Shown piece by piece: positions 52,235 through 62,142 of a stretch of 64,000 nucleotides of DNA (positions are counted from its first letter, which is position 1; each line of letters starts with the position of its first letter). Source of the DNA: RPQJ01 sp963712815 (lineage in GTDB: Bacteria; Pseudomonadota; Gammaproteobacteria; Steroidobacterales; Steroidobacteraceae); NCBI GenBank assembly GCA_963712815.1, contig CAVQJL010000008.1, forward strand, positions 558,001 through 622,000, given 5' to 3'. Under the pieces are notes generated by a model. That model saw only the letters and a program-made list of their open reading frames with translations, had not been told where the DNA came from and searched no databases. The position numbers and the translations under genes are program-made.

Positions 52235-53143
52235 TCAGGCCAGCCGGCTCGGCAGCGTCACCAGTGCCACGCCGAGCAGCACGACCAGCATGCCCGCGAC
52301 CTGGAGCGGGCCGAGCGACTCGCCGAGGATCGCCCAGCCGAGCGCGGTTGCGACCGCCGGGTTCACGTAGGCGAAGGTGCCGACCCGATCGGCCGGCACG
52401 CGCTTCAAGAGCCACGAATACGCCGTGTAGGCGAGCGCCGAACCGAATAACGCGAGGTAGAGCATCGCGACGAGGCCACCCGGGTGCCACTCCCAGCGCG
52501 GCAGCTCGCCCGTGGCGAGCCCGGCGAGCAAGAGCCACGAGCCGCCCAGCAGCATCATCACCGCGTTGAACGCCACCGGTCCGATTTCGAGCGAGGCGTC
52601 GCGGTACAGGATCGTGCCGACGGCCCAGGAGAAACTACCGACGAGGATCAACGCCTGCCACCCGAACTGGCCGGCCGCCATCGCCTCGCGCGGCCAGACG
52701 ATGAGTCCGACGCCGGCGAAGCCGCACAGCAGCCCGAGCGAGCCCCGGACGCTGAGCGGGTGTCCACGGGGGCCGAGCGCGCCGAGCGCCGCGATCCACA
52801 GCGCCGAGCTCGCCGCCAGCAGCGCGCCCTGGTTCGACGGCACGTACTGCAGCGCAACGGTGCTGATGCCGTTGCTGAACGTGATCATCAGCAGCGAGAA
52901 CAGCAGCATCAGCCGCCACTCGCGGACATGGCGCGGGAAGCGCTCGCGCGTCACGAGCGCGATCGCGGCAAGCAGCGTCCCGGCCAGCAGGAACCGGAAG
53001 CCGGCGAACAGGAACGGCGGCAGGTGGCCGACGCCGATGCGGATGGTGAGGAAGGTCGATCCCCAGACGAGGTAGATCGTCGCGAAGGCCAGGATGATCC
53101 GGAGCTTTAGCCGAGGGTCTTCCGGACTGGAGGCGGCCCTCAC
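52235..53143 (-). CDS. EamA/DMT family transporter
   Basis: 302 residues from a GTG at 53143 overlapping the stop of the OPT gene (GTGA). Ten hydrophobic helices form two EamA repeats: A-T-I-Y-L-V-W-G-S-T-F-L-T-I-R near the start, Y-V-P-S-N-Q-G-A-L-L-A-A-S-S-A-L-W, and in the second half Y-S-W-L-L-K-R-V-P-A-D-R-V-G-T-F-A-Y-V-N-P and G-W-A-I-L-G-E-S-L. Family members export amino acids or other small metabolites. Coupling to the OPT peptide transporter suggests a joint role in peptide or amino-acid balance, an inference. Confidence 0.91.
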   Translation of the reverse strand: MRAASSPEDPRLKLRIILAFATIYLVWGSTFLTIRIGVGHLPPFLFAGFRFLLAGTLLAAIALVTRERFPRHVREWRLMLLFSLLMITFSNGISTVALQYVPSNQGALLAASSALWIAALGALGPRGHPLSVRGSLGLLCGFAGVGLIVWPREAMAAGQFGWQALILVGSFSWAVGTILYRDASLEIGPVAFNAVMMLLGGSWLLLAGLATGELPRWEWHPGGLVAMLYLALFGSALAYTAYSWLLKRVPADRVGTFAYVNPAVATALGWAILGESLGPLQVAGMLVVLLGVALVTLPSRLA

Positions 53144-55071
53144 GCTCGCCGCGTGCCCGTCCGGTACAGCATCAGCGCCAGCCAGCCCACGATCACGAGT
53201 CCGAGCCAGCCGCCGAACTGCAGCGACTCCGGCAGCGCGATCACGTCGGCGCGGCCCGAAGTCACGATCGGGATGGCGATGAAGATGCCCATCAGCGCCT
53301 CGCCCGTGATGAGTCCCGCGGCGAACAGCATGCCGTTGCGCTTGGCACGCTCGGCTTCGGGCGTCTCGCCGTGCACGCCGAGCTTCTTCTCCACGAGCCA
53401 CGCGAGCAGGCCGCCCAGGAAAATCGGCACCGCGAGCTCGAGCGGCAGGTAGATGCCGACCGCGACGGCGAGCACCGGGGCGCGGAACTCCGAGCCGCGC
53501 TTCTTCAGCCACAGGTCCCACACGATGACCGCCACGCCGATGGCGGCGCCGATCGAGATCATCCCCCACGGCAGGTAGCCGCCGAACATGCCCTTCGCGA
53601 CCGAGGCCATCAGCGTCGCCTGCGGCGCGATCAGCGGCGAGGGATGGTCGGCCGTCGGAACGCCGATGCCGTAGGCCTTGAGCAGCAGGTTCAGCACCGG
53701 CGCCATCACGAGCGCGCTCGAGGCGGCGCCGATGGCGAGCATCACCTGCTGCTTCCACGGCGTGGCACCCACGATGTAGCCGCACTTCAGGTCCTGCAGG
53801 TTGTCGCCGCCGATGCAGGCGGCGCAGCACACCACCGCGCCGATCATGATCGCCGCCACCGGGCCGAGCGCGGCGCCCTTGCCCATCAGCAGCATCAGAA
53901 CCAGCGAGGCGAACAGGATGGTGCAGATCGTGATGCCGGAAACGGGGTTGTTCGACGAGCCCACGAGGCCGGCCATGTAGGCCGACACGGACACGAACAG
54001 GAACCCGGCGACGATCATGATGATCGTCATCGGCAGGCTCACCGCGACGCTGCCCACGATCGCCTGGTACAGCGCGAACAGCGGCAGCGCGAACAGCACC
54101 GTGCCGATCAGCATCGCCTTCATCGGCAGGTCCTGCTCGGTGTGCGCGACCACGCGGTCGGCGCCGGCGCGCGCCGCGGCCAGGCCGCTCTTGATGCCCG
54201 ACAGCAGCGACTCGCGGATGGATATCAGCGCCCAGATGCCGCCGACCAGCATCGCACCGACGCCGAGATAGCGGATCTGCGCCGACCAGATCGCGAACGC
54301 CGCGTCCTCGGCGCCGCCGGCCGCGACGCGCGCGGCAAGCTCCGGATTGCCGTCGAGGAAGAATGCGGCGTAGATCGGGATCGCGACGTTCCAGGAGATC
54401 ATGCCGCCGATCAGCACCAGGATGCCGACATTGAGCCCGACGATGTAGCCGACGCCGAGCAGCGCGGGCGAGAGATTGGTGCCGTAGTAGCCGAGCCACT
54501 TGCCGCCGAGCCAGCCCGAGATCGAGGCAGTGTCGGGGAAGAGCCTGAGGCCGCTCGCCGCGGCGAGCTTGGCGAAGCCGCCGCCGAGCGCCGCGAGCCC
54601 GAGGATCTTCACGCCCTCGGCCGGGTTCTCGCCGGTCTTGAGCACCTCGGCCGCGGCCTTGCCCTCGGGGAAGGCGAGCCCCTGGTCCACGATCAGCGCG
54701 CGGCGCAGCGGCACCGAGAAGAACACGCCGAGGATGCCGCCGAGGCCCGCGATCGCGAGCACCCACAGGTACTTGAAGTCGGCCCAGTGGCCGAGGATCA
54801 CGAGCGCGGGGATGGTGAAGATCACGCCCGAGGCGATCGACGAGCCCGCCGAGGCGCCGGTCTGCACGATGTTGTTCTCGAGGATCGTGCTGCCGCCGAG
54901 CACGCGCAGTACCGCCATCGAGACCACGGCCGCCGGGATCGCCGAGGCGATGGTCATGCCGGCGAACAGGCCGAGGTAGGTGTTGGCCGCCGCAAGGATC
55001 ATGGCGAGCACGATCGCAAGAACAACGGCGCGGGTCGTGAGTTGCGGCGGCGAGACGGTTGTCGAAGTCAT
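53140..55071 (-). CDS. OPT family oligopeptide transporter
   Basis: 643 residues, almost entirely hydrophobic, with about 14-16 helices. Typical OPT segments: N-T-Y-L-G-L-F-A-G-M-T-I-A-S-A-I-P-A-A-V, E-N-N-I-V-Q-T-G-A-S-A-G-S-S-I-A-S-G-V, D-Q-G-L-A-F-P-E-G-K-A-A-A-E-V-L and C-I-G-G-D-N-L-Q-D-L-K-C-G-Y-I-V-G. Such proteins use the proton gradient to import peptides or metal-siderophore complexes. It is the first gene of a two-gene unit with the EamA transporter and divergent from an ECF sigma operon. Confidence 0.93.
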   Translation of the reverse strand: MTSTTVSPPQLTTRAVVLAIVLAMILAAANTYLGLFAGMTIASAIPAAVVSMAVLRVLGGSTILENNIVQTGASAGSSIASGVIFTIPALVILGHWADFKYLWVLAIAGLGGILGVFFSVPLRRALIVDQGLAFPEGKAAAEVLKTGENPAEGVKILGLAALGGGFAKLAAASGLRLFPDTASISGWLGGKWLGYYGTNLSPALLGVGYIVGLNVGILVLIGGMISWNVAIPIYAAFFLDGNPELAARVAAGGAEDAAFAIWSAQIRYLGVGAMLVGGIWALISIRESLLSGIKSGLAAARAGADRVVAHTEQDLPMKAMLIGTVLFALPLFALYQAIVGSVAVSLPMTIIMIVAGFLFVSVSAYMAGLVGSSNNPVSGITICTILFASLVLMLLMGKGAALGPVAAIMIGAVVCCAACIGGDNLQDLKCGYIVGATPWKQQVMLAIGAASSALVMAPVLNLLLKAYGIGVPTADHPSPLIAPQATLMASVAKGMFGGYLPWGMISIGAAIGVAVIVWDLWLKKRGSEFRAPVLAVAVGIYLPLELAVPIFLGGLLAWLVEKKLGVHGETPEAERAKRNGMLFAAGLITGEALMGIFIAIPIVTSGRADVIALPESLQFGGWLGLVIVGWLALMLYRTGTRRA

Positions 55072-55337
55072 CGGTCGGTCCGCCCCAAAGGCATCCGGGT
55101 ATCGTGGCCGGAGAGTATCAGTACGCGACGCGCCCGGGCACGGGAAATTGCTCAGTCAATCTGATCAGTGCCGTCCCGGACCCTATCTTCTTAGCCATCC
55201 ATGGAAGGCATTGTCAACGTGCGCTCGCTGGATGCAGGCGGGGCCAGACCGCCGCGCAAGGATCCCTGCAATCGCCGCGCCGCAGCGACGGTCTGCTTCA
55301 AGGCATCGAATTGCCGGCTTGCTCCGAATTGAGGACG

Positions 55338-55898
55338 ATGAATTCGACCGCGAGTCACGAGGACGACGAGTGTCGGTGGGCGGCGTGGATGCGTCAGGCC
55401 CAGCACGGCGACGGCGCCAGCTACGAGCGGCTGCTGCGCGAGACCGGCGCCGTCATCGAGCTATACCTCCGGGCGCGGTTCGGGGACATCGACGTGCTCG
55501 AGGACTGCGTGCAGGAGTGCCTGCTCGCCATGCACCTCGCCAGGCACACGTATGACCCGCGGCGCGCGTTCCGACCCTGGATGTTCACCATCGTCAGGCA
55601 CCGGACCATCGACGTGCTCCGGCAGCGGCGAAGCCGGCTGCAGATTGCGGAGCGGCTGACGCAACAACCGCGCCAGGACTTCGAGCACGACCTGTTGAGG
55701 CGGGTCCTGGGCATCCGGGTGCTGGAACGGCTTGCCCCCGACCACCGCGAAGCCGTCGTGCTGACCAAGTACGCCGGCTACACGACGGCCGAGGCGGCCG
55801 CCTGGATCGGAATATCCGAAGCAGCGCTCAAGACCCGGCTGCACCGCGGCCTGCTGGCGATCCGCCGACAACTCGAGGAAGAGACACTGCCCGCATGA
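55338..55898 (+). CDS. ECF sigma factor paired with NrsF
   Basis: 186 residues from the ATG at 55338; the frame is open upstream but region 1 should be short. Region 2: V-L-E-D-C-V-Q-E-C-L-L-A-M-H and F-R-P-W-M-F-T-I-V-R-H-R-T-I-D-V-L-R. Region 4: L-A-P-D-H-R-E-A-V-V-L-T-K-Y-A-G-Y-T-T-A-E-A-A and A-A-L-K-T-R-L-H-R-G-L. The NrsF-type gene overlaps its stop by four bases and should encode its membrane anti-sigma factor. The spondin PEP-CTERM gene 120 bases further on may be a target. Confidence 0.9.
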   Translation: MNSTASHEDDECRWAAWMRQAQHGDGASYERLLRETGAVIELYLRARFGDIDVLEDCVQECLLAMHLARHTYDPRRAFRPWMFTIVRHRTIDVLRQRRSRLQIAERLTQQPRQDFEHDLLRRVLGIRVLERLAPDHREAVVLTKYAGYTTAEAAAWIGISEAALKTRLHRGLLAIRRQLEEETLPA

Positions 55899-56542
55899 CC
55901 CGCCAACGCGAAGACCTGATACGTGATCTTGCCGCGCGCGCCGTCGTGCCGGCTGGCAGCCTGCGACCCGTCCCCGTCCGGACGTTGAACTGGCTGCTCG
56001 TCACCGCGCTGATCGCCCTCGTTGCCATCGTCGTGCACGCTCCCATGCGCGACGGATCGCTGGCCGCCATCCTGGCAAGCTCGACCCGGGCAGCCGCATT
56101 CGGATTCGGCGTGCTCGTCGTCTTCGTGGCCTCGGTGACGGCGTTCCGCAGTGGCGTACCGTCGGCCACCACGCCGGCCCGGCACGCGCTGTGGCCGCTG
56201 GTCGCGCTCGCCGGGTGGCTGCTGCTGCTGGGTGTTTCGGCCCAGCACGCCGGCTACGATCCGGCCTCCGAGCAGAAGCGCTCGCTGTGCTGGCTCGAGG
56301 TACTGGTCTACGCCGGGCCGGGCCTCGCGCTCGGGTTGCTCGCCGTCCGGAAGCTCTGGCCCCTGCACGGCGCGTTGACGGGTGCGCTGCTCGGCCTCGC
56401 CGCGGGTGCAACGACCGCTCTCATCATGGATCTCGCCTGCAACCCGTCCGCGGTCCACTCCCTGCTCTTCCACGTCCTGCCCGGTGCGGCCGTCGCATTG
56501 ACGGGTGCCCTGCTGGGCGCCCGACTGCTGAGACTGCCCTGA
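55895..56542 (+). CDS. NrsF (DUF1109) anti-sigma factor
   Basis: 215 residues with six transmembrane helices, starting within the sigma factor's stop (ATGA). A cytoplasmic N-terminus (R-E-D-L-I-R-D-L-A-A-R-A-V-V-P) leads into helix 1 (W-L-L-V-T-A-L-I-A-L-V-A-I-V-V). Later helices carry C-W-L-E-V-L-V-Y-A-G-P-G-L-A-L and M-D-L-A-C-N-P-S-A-V-H-S-L-L-F-H-V-L-P, the conserved DUF1109 region. NrsF proteins hold their ECF sigma factor at the membrane until stress. The two Cys could matter for sensing, as in some heavy-metal or redox systems. Confidence 0.88.
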   Translation: MTRQREDLIRDLAARAVVPAGSLRPVPVRTLNWLLVTALIALVAIVVHAPMRDGSLAAILASSTRAAAFGFGVLVVFVASVTAFRSGVPSATTPARHALWPLVALAGWLLLLGVSAQHAGYDPASEQKRSLCWLEVLVYAGPGLALGLLAVRKLWPLHGALTGALLGLAAGATTALIMDLACNPSAVHSLLFHVLPGAAVALTGALLGARLLRLP

Positions 56543-56661
56543 GCGTCGCCGGCCCGGGCACCGTTTCGGTCGCGGGTTCCGTATTGGGGATGAGTCCGTG
56601 CCGCGCCAGCAGGTGCCGGCCGCGGGCCGTACCCCCCACAAGCAAGCTGCAGGAGATCCTC

Positions 56662-57483
56662 ATGACCCCGATCCGATCCGCGCTCGTCGCCGGCGCCCTG
56701 GCAATGAGCGCGATACCCGCTTCCCACGCCGCCACTCTGCGCCTGGTCGTGACGGTGCAGAACATCGCACCGTCGAGCAGCATTGCGTTCGCGCCGCTGC
56801 ACGTCGGCCTGCACGGCGGTACGTTCGACGCCTTCGACGAGGGTGCGAGCGCCACGGCTCCGATCATCTCGGTTGCGGAAGGCGGCTCGGGCTCGGCGTG
56901 GTTCCCGGCCTTCGCGGCGGCGGATCCGGGGGCGACGCTCGGCACGGTCCTGCCCGATCCGCCCGGCCCGCTGCTGGAGGGCGCGAGCGGAAGGGCCGCG
57001 TTCAGGGTCGACCCGCTGGCGAATCCGTTCTTCACCTTCGCGTCCATGGTCATCCCGAGCAACGACTACTTCATCGGCAACGACGATCCGCAGGCCTACC
57101 GGCTGTTCGACGCCAGCGGCAACCTGCTCATCGGATCCATCGAGCTGTTCGCGTCCGACATCTGGGACGCAGGCTCCGAAGCGGACGACCCTGCCGCCGC
57201 CGCGTTCATCGTCGGCGGCGACAACGACCTGCGCACTCCTCAGGGCGGCGTGGTCAATTTCGATTTCGCGGGGCTGTCGATCTTCAACGGACTCACGACC
57301 GGTGCGGGCTATGTGTTCGACAGCCAGCTGGCGGCCGACACCGCGATCTACAGGATCGGATTCCGGGCCGTGGAGGTGCCCGAGCCGGGCGCGCTCGGGC
57401 TCATGCTGGCCGGGCTCGGCTTCGTGTTCGCGGCGCGCCTCGCTCCGGTCCGGCGGCGCTCCACCCGAGCGCGGTGCGGCTGA
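56662..57483 (+). CDS. Spondin-domain PEP-CTERM protein
   Basis: 273 residues after AGGAG. A signal peptide (S-A-L-V-A-G-A-L-A-M-S-A-I-P-A-S-H-A) is followed by a spondin_N-type domain: L-R-L-V-V-T-V-Q-N-I-A-P, F-A-P-L-H-V-G-L-H-G-G-T-F-D-A-F-D-E-G. The C-terminus is a PEP-CTERM sorting signal, V-P-E-P-G-A-L-G-L-M-L with a hydrophobic helix and a basic tail. Exosortase would cleave at this signal during export of biofilm-matrix proteins. No exosortase is in the window. It directly follows the ECF/NrsF pair. Confidence 0.89.
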   Translation: MTPIRSALVAGALAMSAIPASHAATLRLVVTVQNIAPSSSIAFAPLHVGLHGGTFDAFDEGASATAPIISVAEGGSGSAWFPAFAAADPGATLGTVLPDPPGPLLEGASGRAAFRVDPLANPFFTFASMVIPSNDYFIGNDDPQAYRLFDASGNLLIGSIELFASDIWDAGSEADDPAAAAFIVGGDNDLRTPQGGVVNFDFAGLSIFNGLTTGAGYVFDSQLAADTAIYRIGFRAVEVPEPGALGLMLAGLGFVFAARLAPVRRRSTRARCG

Positions 57484-57623
57484 GCTTGCGGTTGAGTCGC
57501 TCGACGAACTGGTCGGCGATCCCGGCAGTGGCGAACGCGGCCGGCAAGGACACGAGCGTGGCGGGAGCGACGATGCGCGTCCGGTGGCGGGCGTCTCGGG
57601 TCGTGGAAACCCCAGCAGAGACC

Positions 57624-57650
57624 GGCCCGGGGCGCCAGTCGCCCCGGGCC
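57624..57650 (-). terminator. GC-rich hairpin after the POT transporter gene
   Basis: GGCCCGGGGCG (57624-57634), five-base loop, CGCCCCGGGCC (57640-57650): an 11-base perfect stem seven bases after the transporter stop on the minus strand. The following T content is low, so termination may be partial. It also lies downstream of the convergent spondin gene and could serve both. Confidence 0.6.
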
Positions 57651-57656
57651 TTGGGG

Positions 57657-59027
<1,371 letters not shown>

Positions 59028-59187
59028 GTTTTTGCTTCTAGGTCAGGTGTTTGCGCGGACGCGCGCGAGGGGCGCAAGTCTCTGCGATGTTGCGGTGCAA
59101 GCGCAAGGAAATGCGGCCATTTGCCGTATCCGGGGACGGGAGCATTCCGGGCGCCGCTCGTCCTGGCCGGGTCGGGTCCGGGCCGCT

Positions 59188-59973
59188 CTAGTCGTCGGCC
59201 CCGGCTGCCCCTGCCTCGGCCTGCTCCGCCGCGCGGCGCTTCATGATCATCCGCGAGAAGAAGATGCCGACCTCGTAGAGTATGTACATCGGCACCGCCA
59301 TGAAGGTCTGCGAGATCGCGTCCGGAGGTGTCAGGAAAGCCGCCACGATGAAGATGCCGAGCACCACGTAGCCGCGGTTCTTCTGCAGGGTCTCCACGTT
59401 CACGAGGCCGGTCGCCACCAGCAGCACCGTCGCCACCGGCATCTCGAACGCGAGTCCGAAGGCGAAGAACAGCAGCAGGGTGAAATCGAGGTAGCTCGCC
59501 ATGTCCGTCATCATGCGCACGCCCTCGGGCGTGGTCTTGGTGAGGAACGCGAACAGCAGCGGAAATACGACGAAATACGCGAAGGCGACGCCCGCGTAGA
59601 ACAGGAAGATGCTCGAGAAGAGCAGCGGCGCGGCGAAACGCTTCTCGCGCCGGTACAGGCCCGGCGCCACGAAGCCCCACACCTGGTGCAGCACGTAGGG
59701 CATGGCGATGAACAGCGCCGTCATCAGTGCCAGCTTGAGCGGCGTCATGAACGGCGAGACGACGCCGGTGGCGATCAGCGACGTGCCCTCGGGCAGCCGT
59801 GCGATCAGCGGCTTTGCGATCAGCGTGAACAGGTCGTTCGCGAAGAAGACCAGCGGAGCGAACACCAGCACGACTGCGATCGCCGCTCGCATCAGGCGGG
59901 TTCGCAGCTCGAGCAGGTGGGAGATCAGCGTGCCTTCGGCGAGCTGCTCCGGCTCACGCGGGCTTTGACTCAT
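59188..59973 (-). CDS. tatC: Sec-independent translocase subunit TatC
   Basis: 261 residues with six helices. Start: L-I-S-H-L-L-E-L-R-T-R-L, the conserved HLxELRxR motif, followed by Y-V-L-H-Q-V-W-G-F-V-A-P-G-L and A-F-G-L-A-F-E-M-P-V, where the conserved Glu lies. P-P-D-A-I-S-Q-T-F-M-A-V-P is the last signature. TatC binds twin-arginine signals such as that on the 5.5 kb exported protein. It overlaps tatB by 20 bases. Confidence 0.97.
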   Translation of the reverse strand: MSQSPREPEQLAEGTLISHLLELRTRLMRAAIAVVLVFAPLVFFANDLFTLIAKPLIARLPEGTSLIATGVVSPFMTPLKLALMTALFIAMPYVLHQVWGFVAPGLYRREKRFAAPLLFSSIFLFYAGVAFAYFVVFPLLFAFLTKTTPEGVRMMTDMASYLDFTLLLFFAFGLAFEMPVATVLLVATGLVNVETLQKNRGYVVLGIFIVAAFLTPPDAISQTFMAVPMYILYEVGIFFSRMIMKRRAAEQAEAGAAGADD

Positions 59974-60247
59974 CTGTCTCGTCCGGCCGGGCCGCGGGGT
60001 CGGGCGTGGCGGCCGTCGGCGGCGCCGCCGGCTTGTGGATGGTCTGCGAGGTGCGGGTCGGCTCGTCGTGCAGCGGGTCGAAGTGGACTTCCTGCTCGAG
60101 CTGCGAGCGCAGCTGGCGTGCCATGGCGCGCGCCCGTCCGGCCCAACGGCCGACGTCGGCCGCGAGCTTGGGCAGGCGCTCGGGCCCGAGCACCAGCAGC
60201 GCGATCCCGAAGATCAGGATGATCTCGGCGAAGCCGACCTCGAACAT
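59954..60247 (-). CDS. tatB: Twin-arginine translocase subunit TatB
   Basis: 97 residues. The N-terminal helix V-G-F-A-E-I-I-L-I-F-G-I-A-L-L-V-L-G-P-E-R-L-P carries the conserved Glu and the GPxxLP hinge, followed by an amphipathic helix (A-A-D-V-G-R-W-A-G-R-A-R) and a Pro/Ala/Thr tail. TatB with TatC forms the signal receptor complex. It starts seven bases after tatA. Confidence 0.95.
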   Translation of the reverse strand: MFEVGFAEIILIFGIALLVLGPERLPKLAADVGRWAGRARAMARQLRSQLEQEVHFDPLHDEPTRTSQTIHKPAAPPTAATPDPAARPDETDESKPA

Positions 60248-60254
60248 TGGAGTA

Positions 60255-60491
60255 TCAGGCGTTCGGCTTGCTGTCGGACTTCGCGGCGCCCGAGGTCTCG
60301 TGGAATTCGGCGTCCTTGCCCGTCATGTCGTTGATCTGCTTGGACTGCTCCTCGTCCCCTTCATTGACGGCCTTCTTGAAGCCGCGCACGGCGGCGCCGA
60401 GATCGGAGCCCACGCCACGCAGCTTCTTGGCGCCGAAGAGCACGAGCGCAATCAACAGGATGATGAGCAGTTGCTGCCAGCTGAGTCCCAT
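60255..60491 (-). CDS. tatA: Twin-arginine translocase subunit TatA
   Basis: 78 residues. W-Q-Q-L-L-I-I-L-L-I-A-L-V-L-F-G-A-K-K-L-R is the TM helix and FGxxKL hinge, followed by the amphipathic helix G-S-D-L-G-A-A-V-R-G-F-K-K-A. TatA oligomerises to make the transport pore. It is the first of tatABC, 59 bases after dtd. Confidence 0.95.
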   Translation of the reverse strand: MGLSWQQLLIILLIALVLFGAKKLRGVGSDLGAAVRGFKKAVNEGDEEQSKQINDMTGKDAEFHETSGAAKSDSKPNA

Positions 60492-60550
60492 CTAAGGTCT
60501 CCAGGGGAATTCAAGGTCGGACGCGCATGATACGCCAATCGTGGCGGGCG

Positions 60551-61015
60551 CTAGCCCGGCGCAGGCCTCGCAGGGTGCTGCAGCCAGAACGTCACGGGCC
60601 CGTCATTGGTGAGGCTCACGTGCATGTGCGCACCGAAGCGCCCGGTCGCGACGCGCTCATCGCCCAGGCGTCGGCGCGCGCTGTCCACCGCCACCTCGAA
60701 CAGTGATTCCCCGAGCTGTGGCGGGGCCGCCGTGGTGAAGCTCGGCCGCAGCCCGTTGCGGGTGTCTGCCGCCAGCGTGAACTGGGGAACCAGCAGCAAC
60801 CCGCCGCCGGCATCCAGCAGGCTCCGGTTCATGCGGCCCTCGGCATCGGCGAACACCCGATAGCGGAGCAGCCGGTCGATGCAGTCGTCGGCGCCGGCCG
60901 GGGTATCGGCGGGCTCGACCGCCAGCAGCACCAGCAGGCCCGGTCCGATCGCGCCCAACGTCTCGCCATCGACCTCGACTTGGGCATAGAGGACGCGTTG
61001 GAGCAGAGCGATCAC
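60551..61015 (-). CDS. dtd: D-aminoacyl-tRNA deacylase
   Basis: 154 residues from a GTG at 61015 with GGAGG seven bases upstream. It follows the DTD family: L-L-Q-R-V-L-Y-A-Q-V-E-V at the start, L-L-V-P-Q-F-T-L-A-A-D-T, R-P-S-F-T-T-A-A-P-P and the Gly-cisPro motif N-D-G-P-V-T-F-W-L. The first motif usually reads S-Q-x-x-T; here it is P-Q-F-T. It removes D-amino acids and Gly mischarged on tRNA. It precedes tatABC on the same strand. Confidence 0.93.
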   Translation of the reverse strand: MIALLQRVLYAQVEVDGETLGAIGPGLLVLLAVEPADTPAGADDCIDRLLRYRVFADAEGRMNRSLLDAGGGLLLVPQFTLAADTRNGLRPSFTTAAPPQLGESLFEVAVDSARRRLGDERVATGRFGAHMHVSLTNDGPVTFWLQHPARPAPG

Positions 61016-61289
61016 TAAAATGCCTCCATTCTATTATTCATTTCCCACTGGAGCGGTAGTAATCGCCTCTGAGCTGACAATAATGTCCATATCATCCGTT
61101 TTTTCTGCGGCAGTCCGATTGATCATCGTCGAAAACTCAAAAATTGAAAAATGTGGGAGAATATTAGATATTCAGCCGGCAGATATCGAAACAAGCACGA
61201 CACAGAAACAAGCGGCTAGGTCATAACGCCATCGAGATGGGAAGAATGGCCTCGCTCGAAACTGCAAGACTCTTGCCGTTATCTCCGGC
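61016..61289. other. AT-rich intergenic segment
   Basis: About 270 bases between dtd and a glycosyltransferase remnant. Positions 61016-61210 are clearly AT-rich with several A/T runs, unlike the flanks. The dtd promoter must lie here. No supported gene is present; the open frame 61020-61226 has no ribosome site or family pattern. The composition suggests inserted or decaying DNA. Confidence 0.4.
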
Positions 61290-61530
61290 TTTCGCCGCCG
61301 TCACCCCGAGGCGGTCTACGCCGGCTACCGCCTCGACGCGGCACTCGCCGCGTACGTCGCGGCCAGCGACGTGTTCGCATTTTTCGAGCCGCACCGACAC
61401 GTTCGGACTGGTGCTGCTCGAAGCCATGGCCTGCGGGGTTCCGGTCGCGGCATATCCCGTCACCGGCCCGCTGGACGTGGTCACCCACGGCGTGACCGGC
61501 ATGCTCGACGAGGACCTGCGCGCCGCCGGG
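61290..61530 (+). pseudogene. Glycosyltransferase (GT4) C-terminal remnant
   Basis: Two frames encode the end of a group 1 glycosyltransferase. Frame one reads H-P-E-A-V-Y-A-G-Y-R-L-D-A-A-L-A-A-Y-V-A; frame two, after a shift near 61380, reads F-S-S-R-T-D-T-F-G-L-V-L-L-E-A-M-A, then C-G-V-P-V-A-A-Y-P-V-T-G-P and V-L-D-type L-D-E-D-L. The E-x-F-G-x-x-x-x-E-like segment (T-D-T-F-G-L-V-L-L-E) is the nucleotide-sugar site. The first 250-300 residues are absent and the end runs into the TPR lipoprotein gene on the other strand. It is a truncated, frameshifted relic. Confidence 0.6.
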
Positions 61531-61538
61531 CGCTTGAT

Positions 61539-62114
61539 TCAGCGCGGGGCTGCCGCGCGGGCATTGTCCAGCGCTTCCTCGGCCTCGGCGTTGCGGCCGC
61601 GTGCCTTGAGAGACTGGCCGATGAGTTCCCAGGCGACCGACTGCGTGGCGTCGTCGCCGACCGACATCGAGAGCGCCTTGCGCGCCATGTTCTCCGCCTG
61701 AGGGTAGTTGCGCTGGTCCATGCGCAGCCGGCCCATCTCGATCCAGAGCAACGGGTTGTTCGGCTCGATGCGCAGGGCGCGATCGAGCGACACGGAGGCG
61801 CCCGGCAGGTCCCCCTTCTTGCGCTGCGCCTCGGCCTGCGCGACGAGCGCGCGACTGGCAGGTGCAAGAGTCGCTGGGGGGCGGCGCGGCCGCTCCCGCG
61901 GCAGCTCGACGACCGGCGGAGGCGTATCGATGACGGCCTCGGCGTCGGGTTGGAAAATCTCGTCGGTCGGCGTCTTGAGCACCGGGCCTTCGCCAGCCTG
62001 CGCGCCGCCAGTCGACCCAGTGGACGCCGCGGGCGCAGGGCGCTCTTTCTGGAACGGGGCAACGGAGCAGGCGGAAACCGCGAGCAGGGCTGCGAATGCG
62101 ACGAGTCGAAACAC
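61539..62114 (-). CDS. TPR-containing lipoprotein
   Basis: 191 residues. The signal ends in A-V-S-A-C, a lipobox at Cys16. A Pro/Thr-rich linker (20-85) is followed by two to three tetratricopeptide-like repeats (about 88-190): A-E-A-Q-R-K-K-G-D-L-P-G-A-S-V-S-L-D-R-A-L, L-W-I-E-M-G-R-L-R-M-D-Q-R-N-Y-P-Q-A-E and A-E-E-A-L-D-N-A-R. It is probably an outer-membrane lipoprotein that scaffolds a cell-wall complex. It lies 28 bases after the PBP gene on the same strand, like the known pairing of class A PBPs with lipoprotein activators; that parallel is inference. Confidence 0.86.
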   Translation of the reverse strand: MFRLVAFAALLAVSACSVAPFQKERPAPAASTGSTGGAQAGEGPVLKTPTDEIFQPDAEAVIDTPPPVVELPRERPRRPPATLAPASRALVAQAEAQRKKGDLPGASVSLDRALRIEPNNPLLWIEMGRLRMDQRNYPQAENMARKALSMSVGDDATQSVAWELIGQSLKARGRNAEAEEALDNARAAAPR

Positions 62115-62142
62115 GGCCGCAAGCCTACCGTGCTGCGCCGAC

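Noticed and set aside
53371..55164. 597-codon frame antisense to the OPT transporter
   Set aside because: Its composition is that of reversed hydrophobic codons and it has no family pattern.
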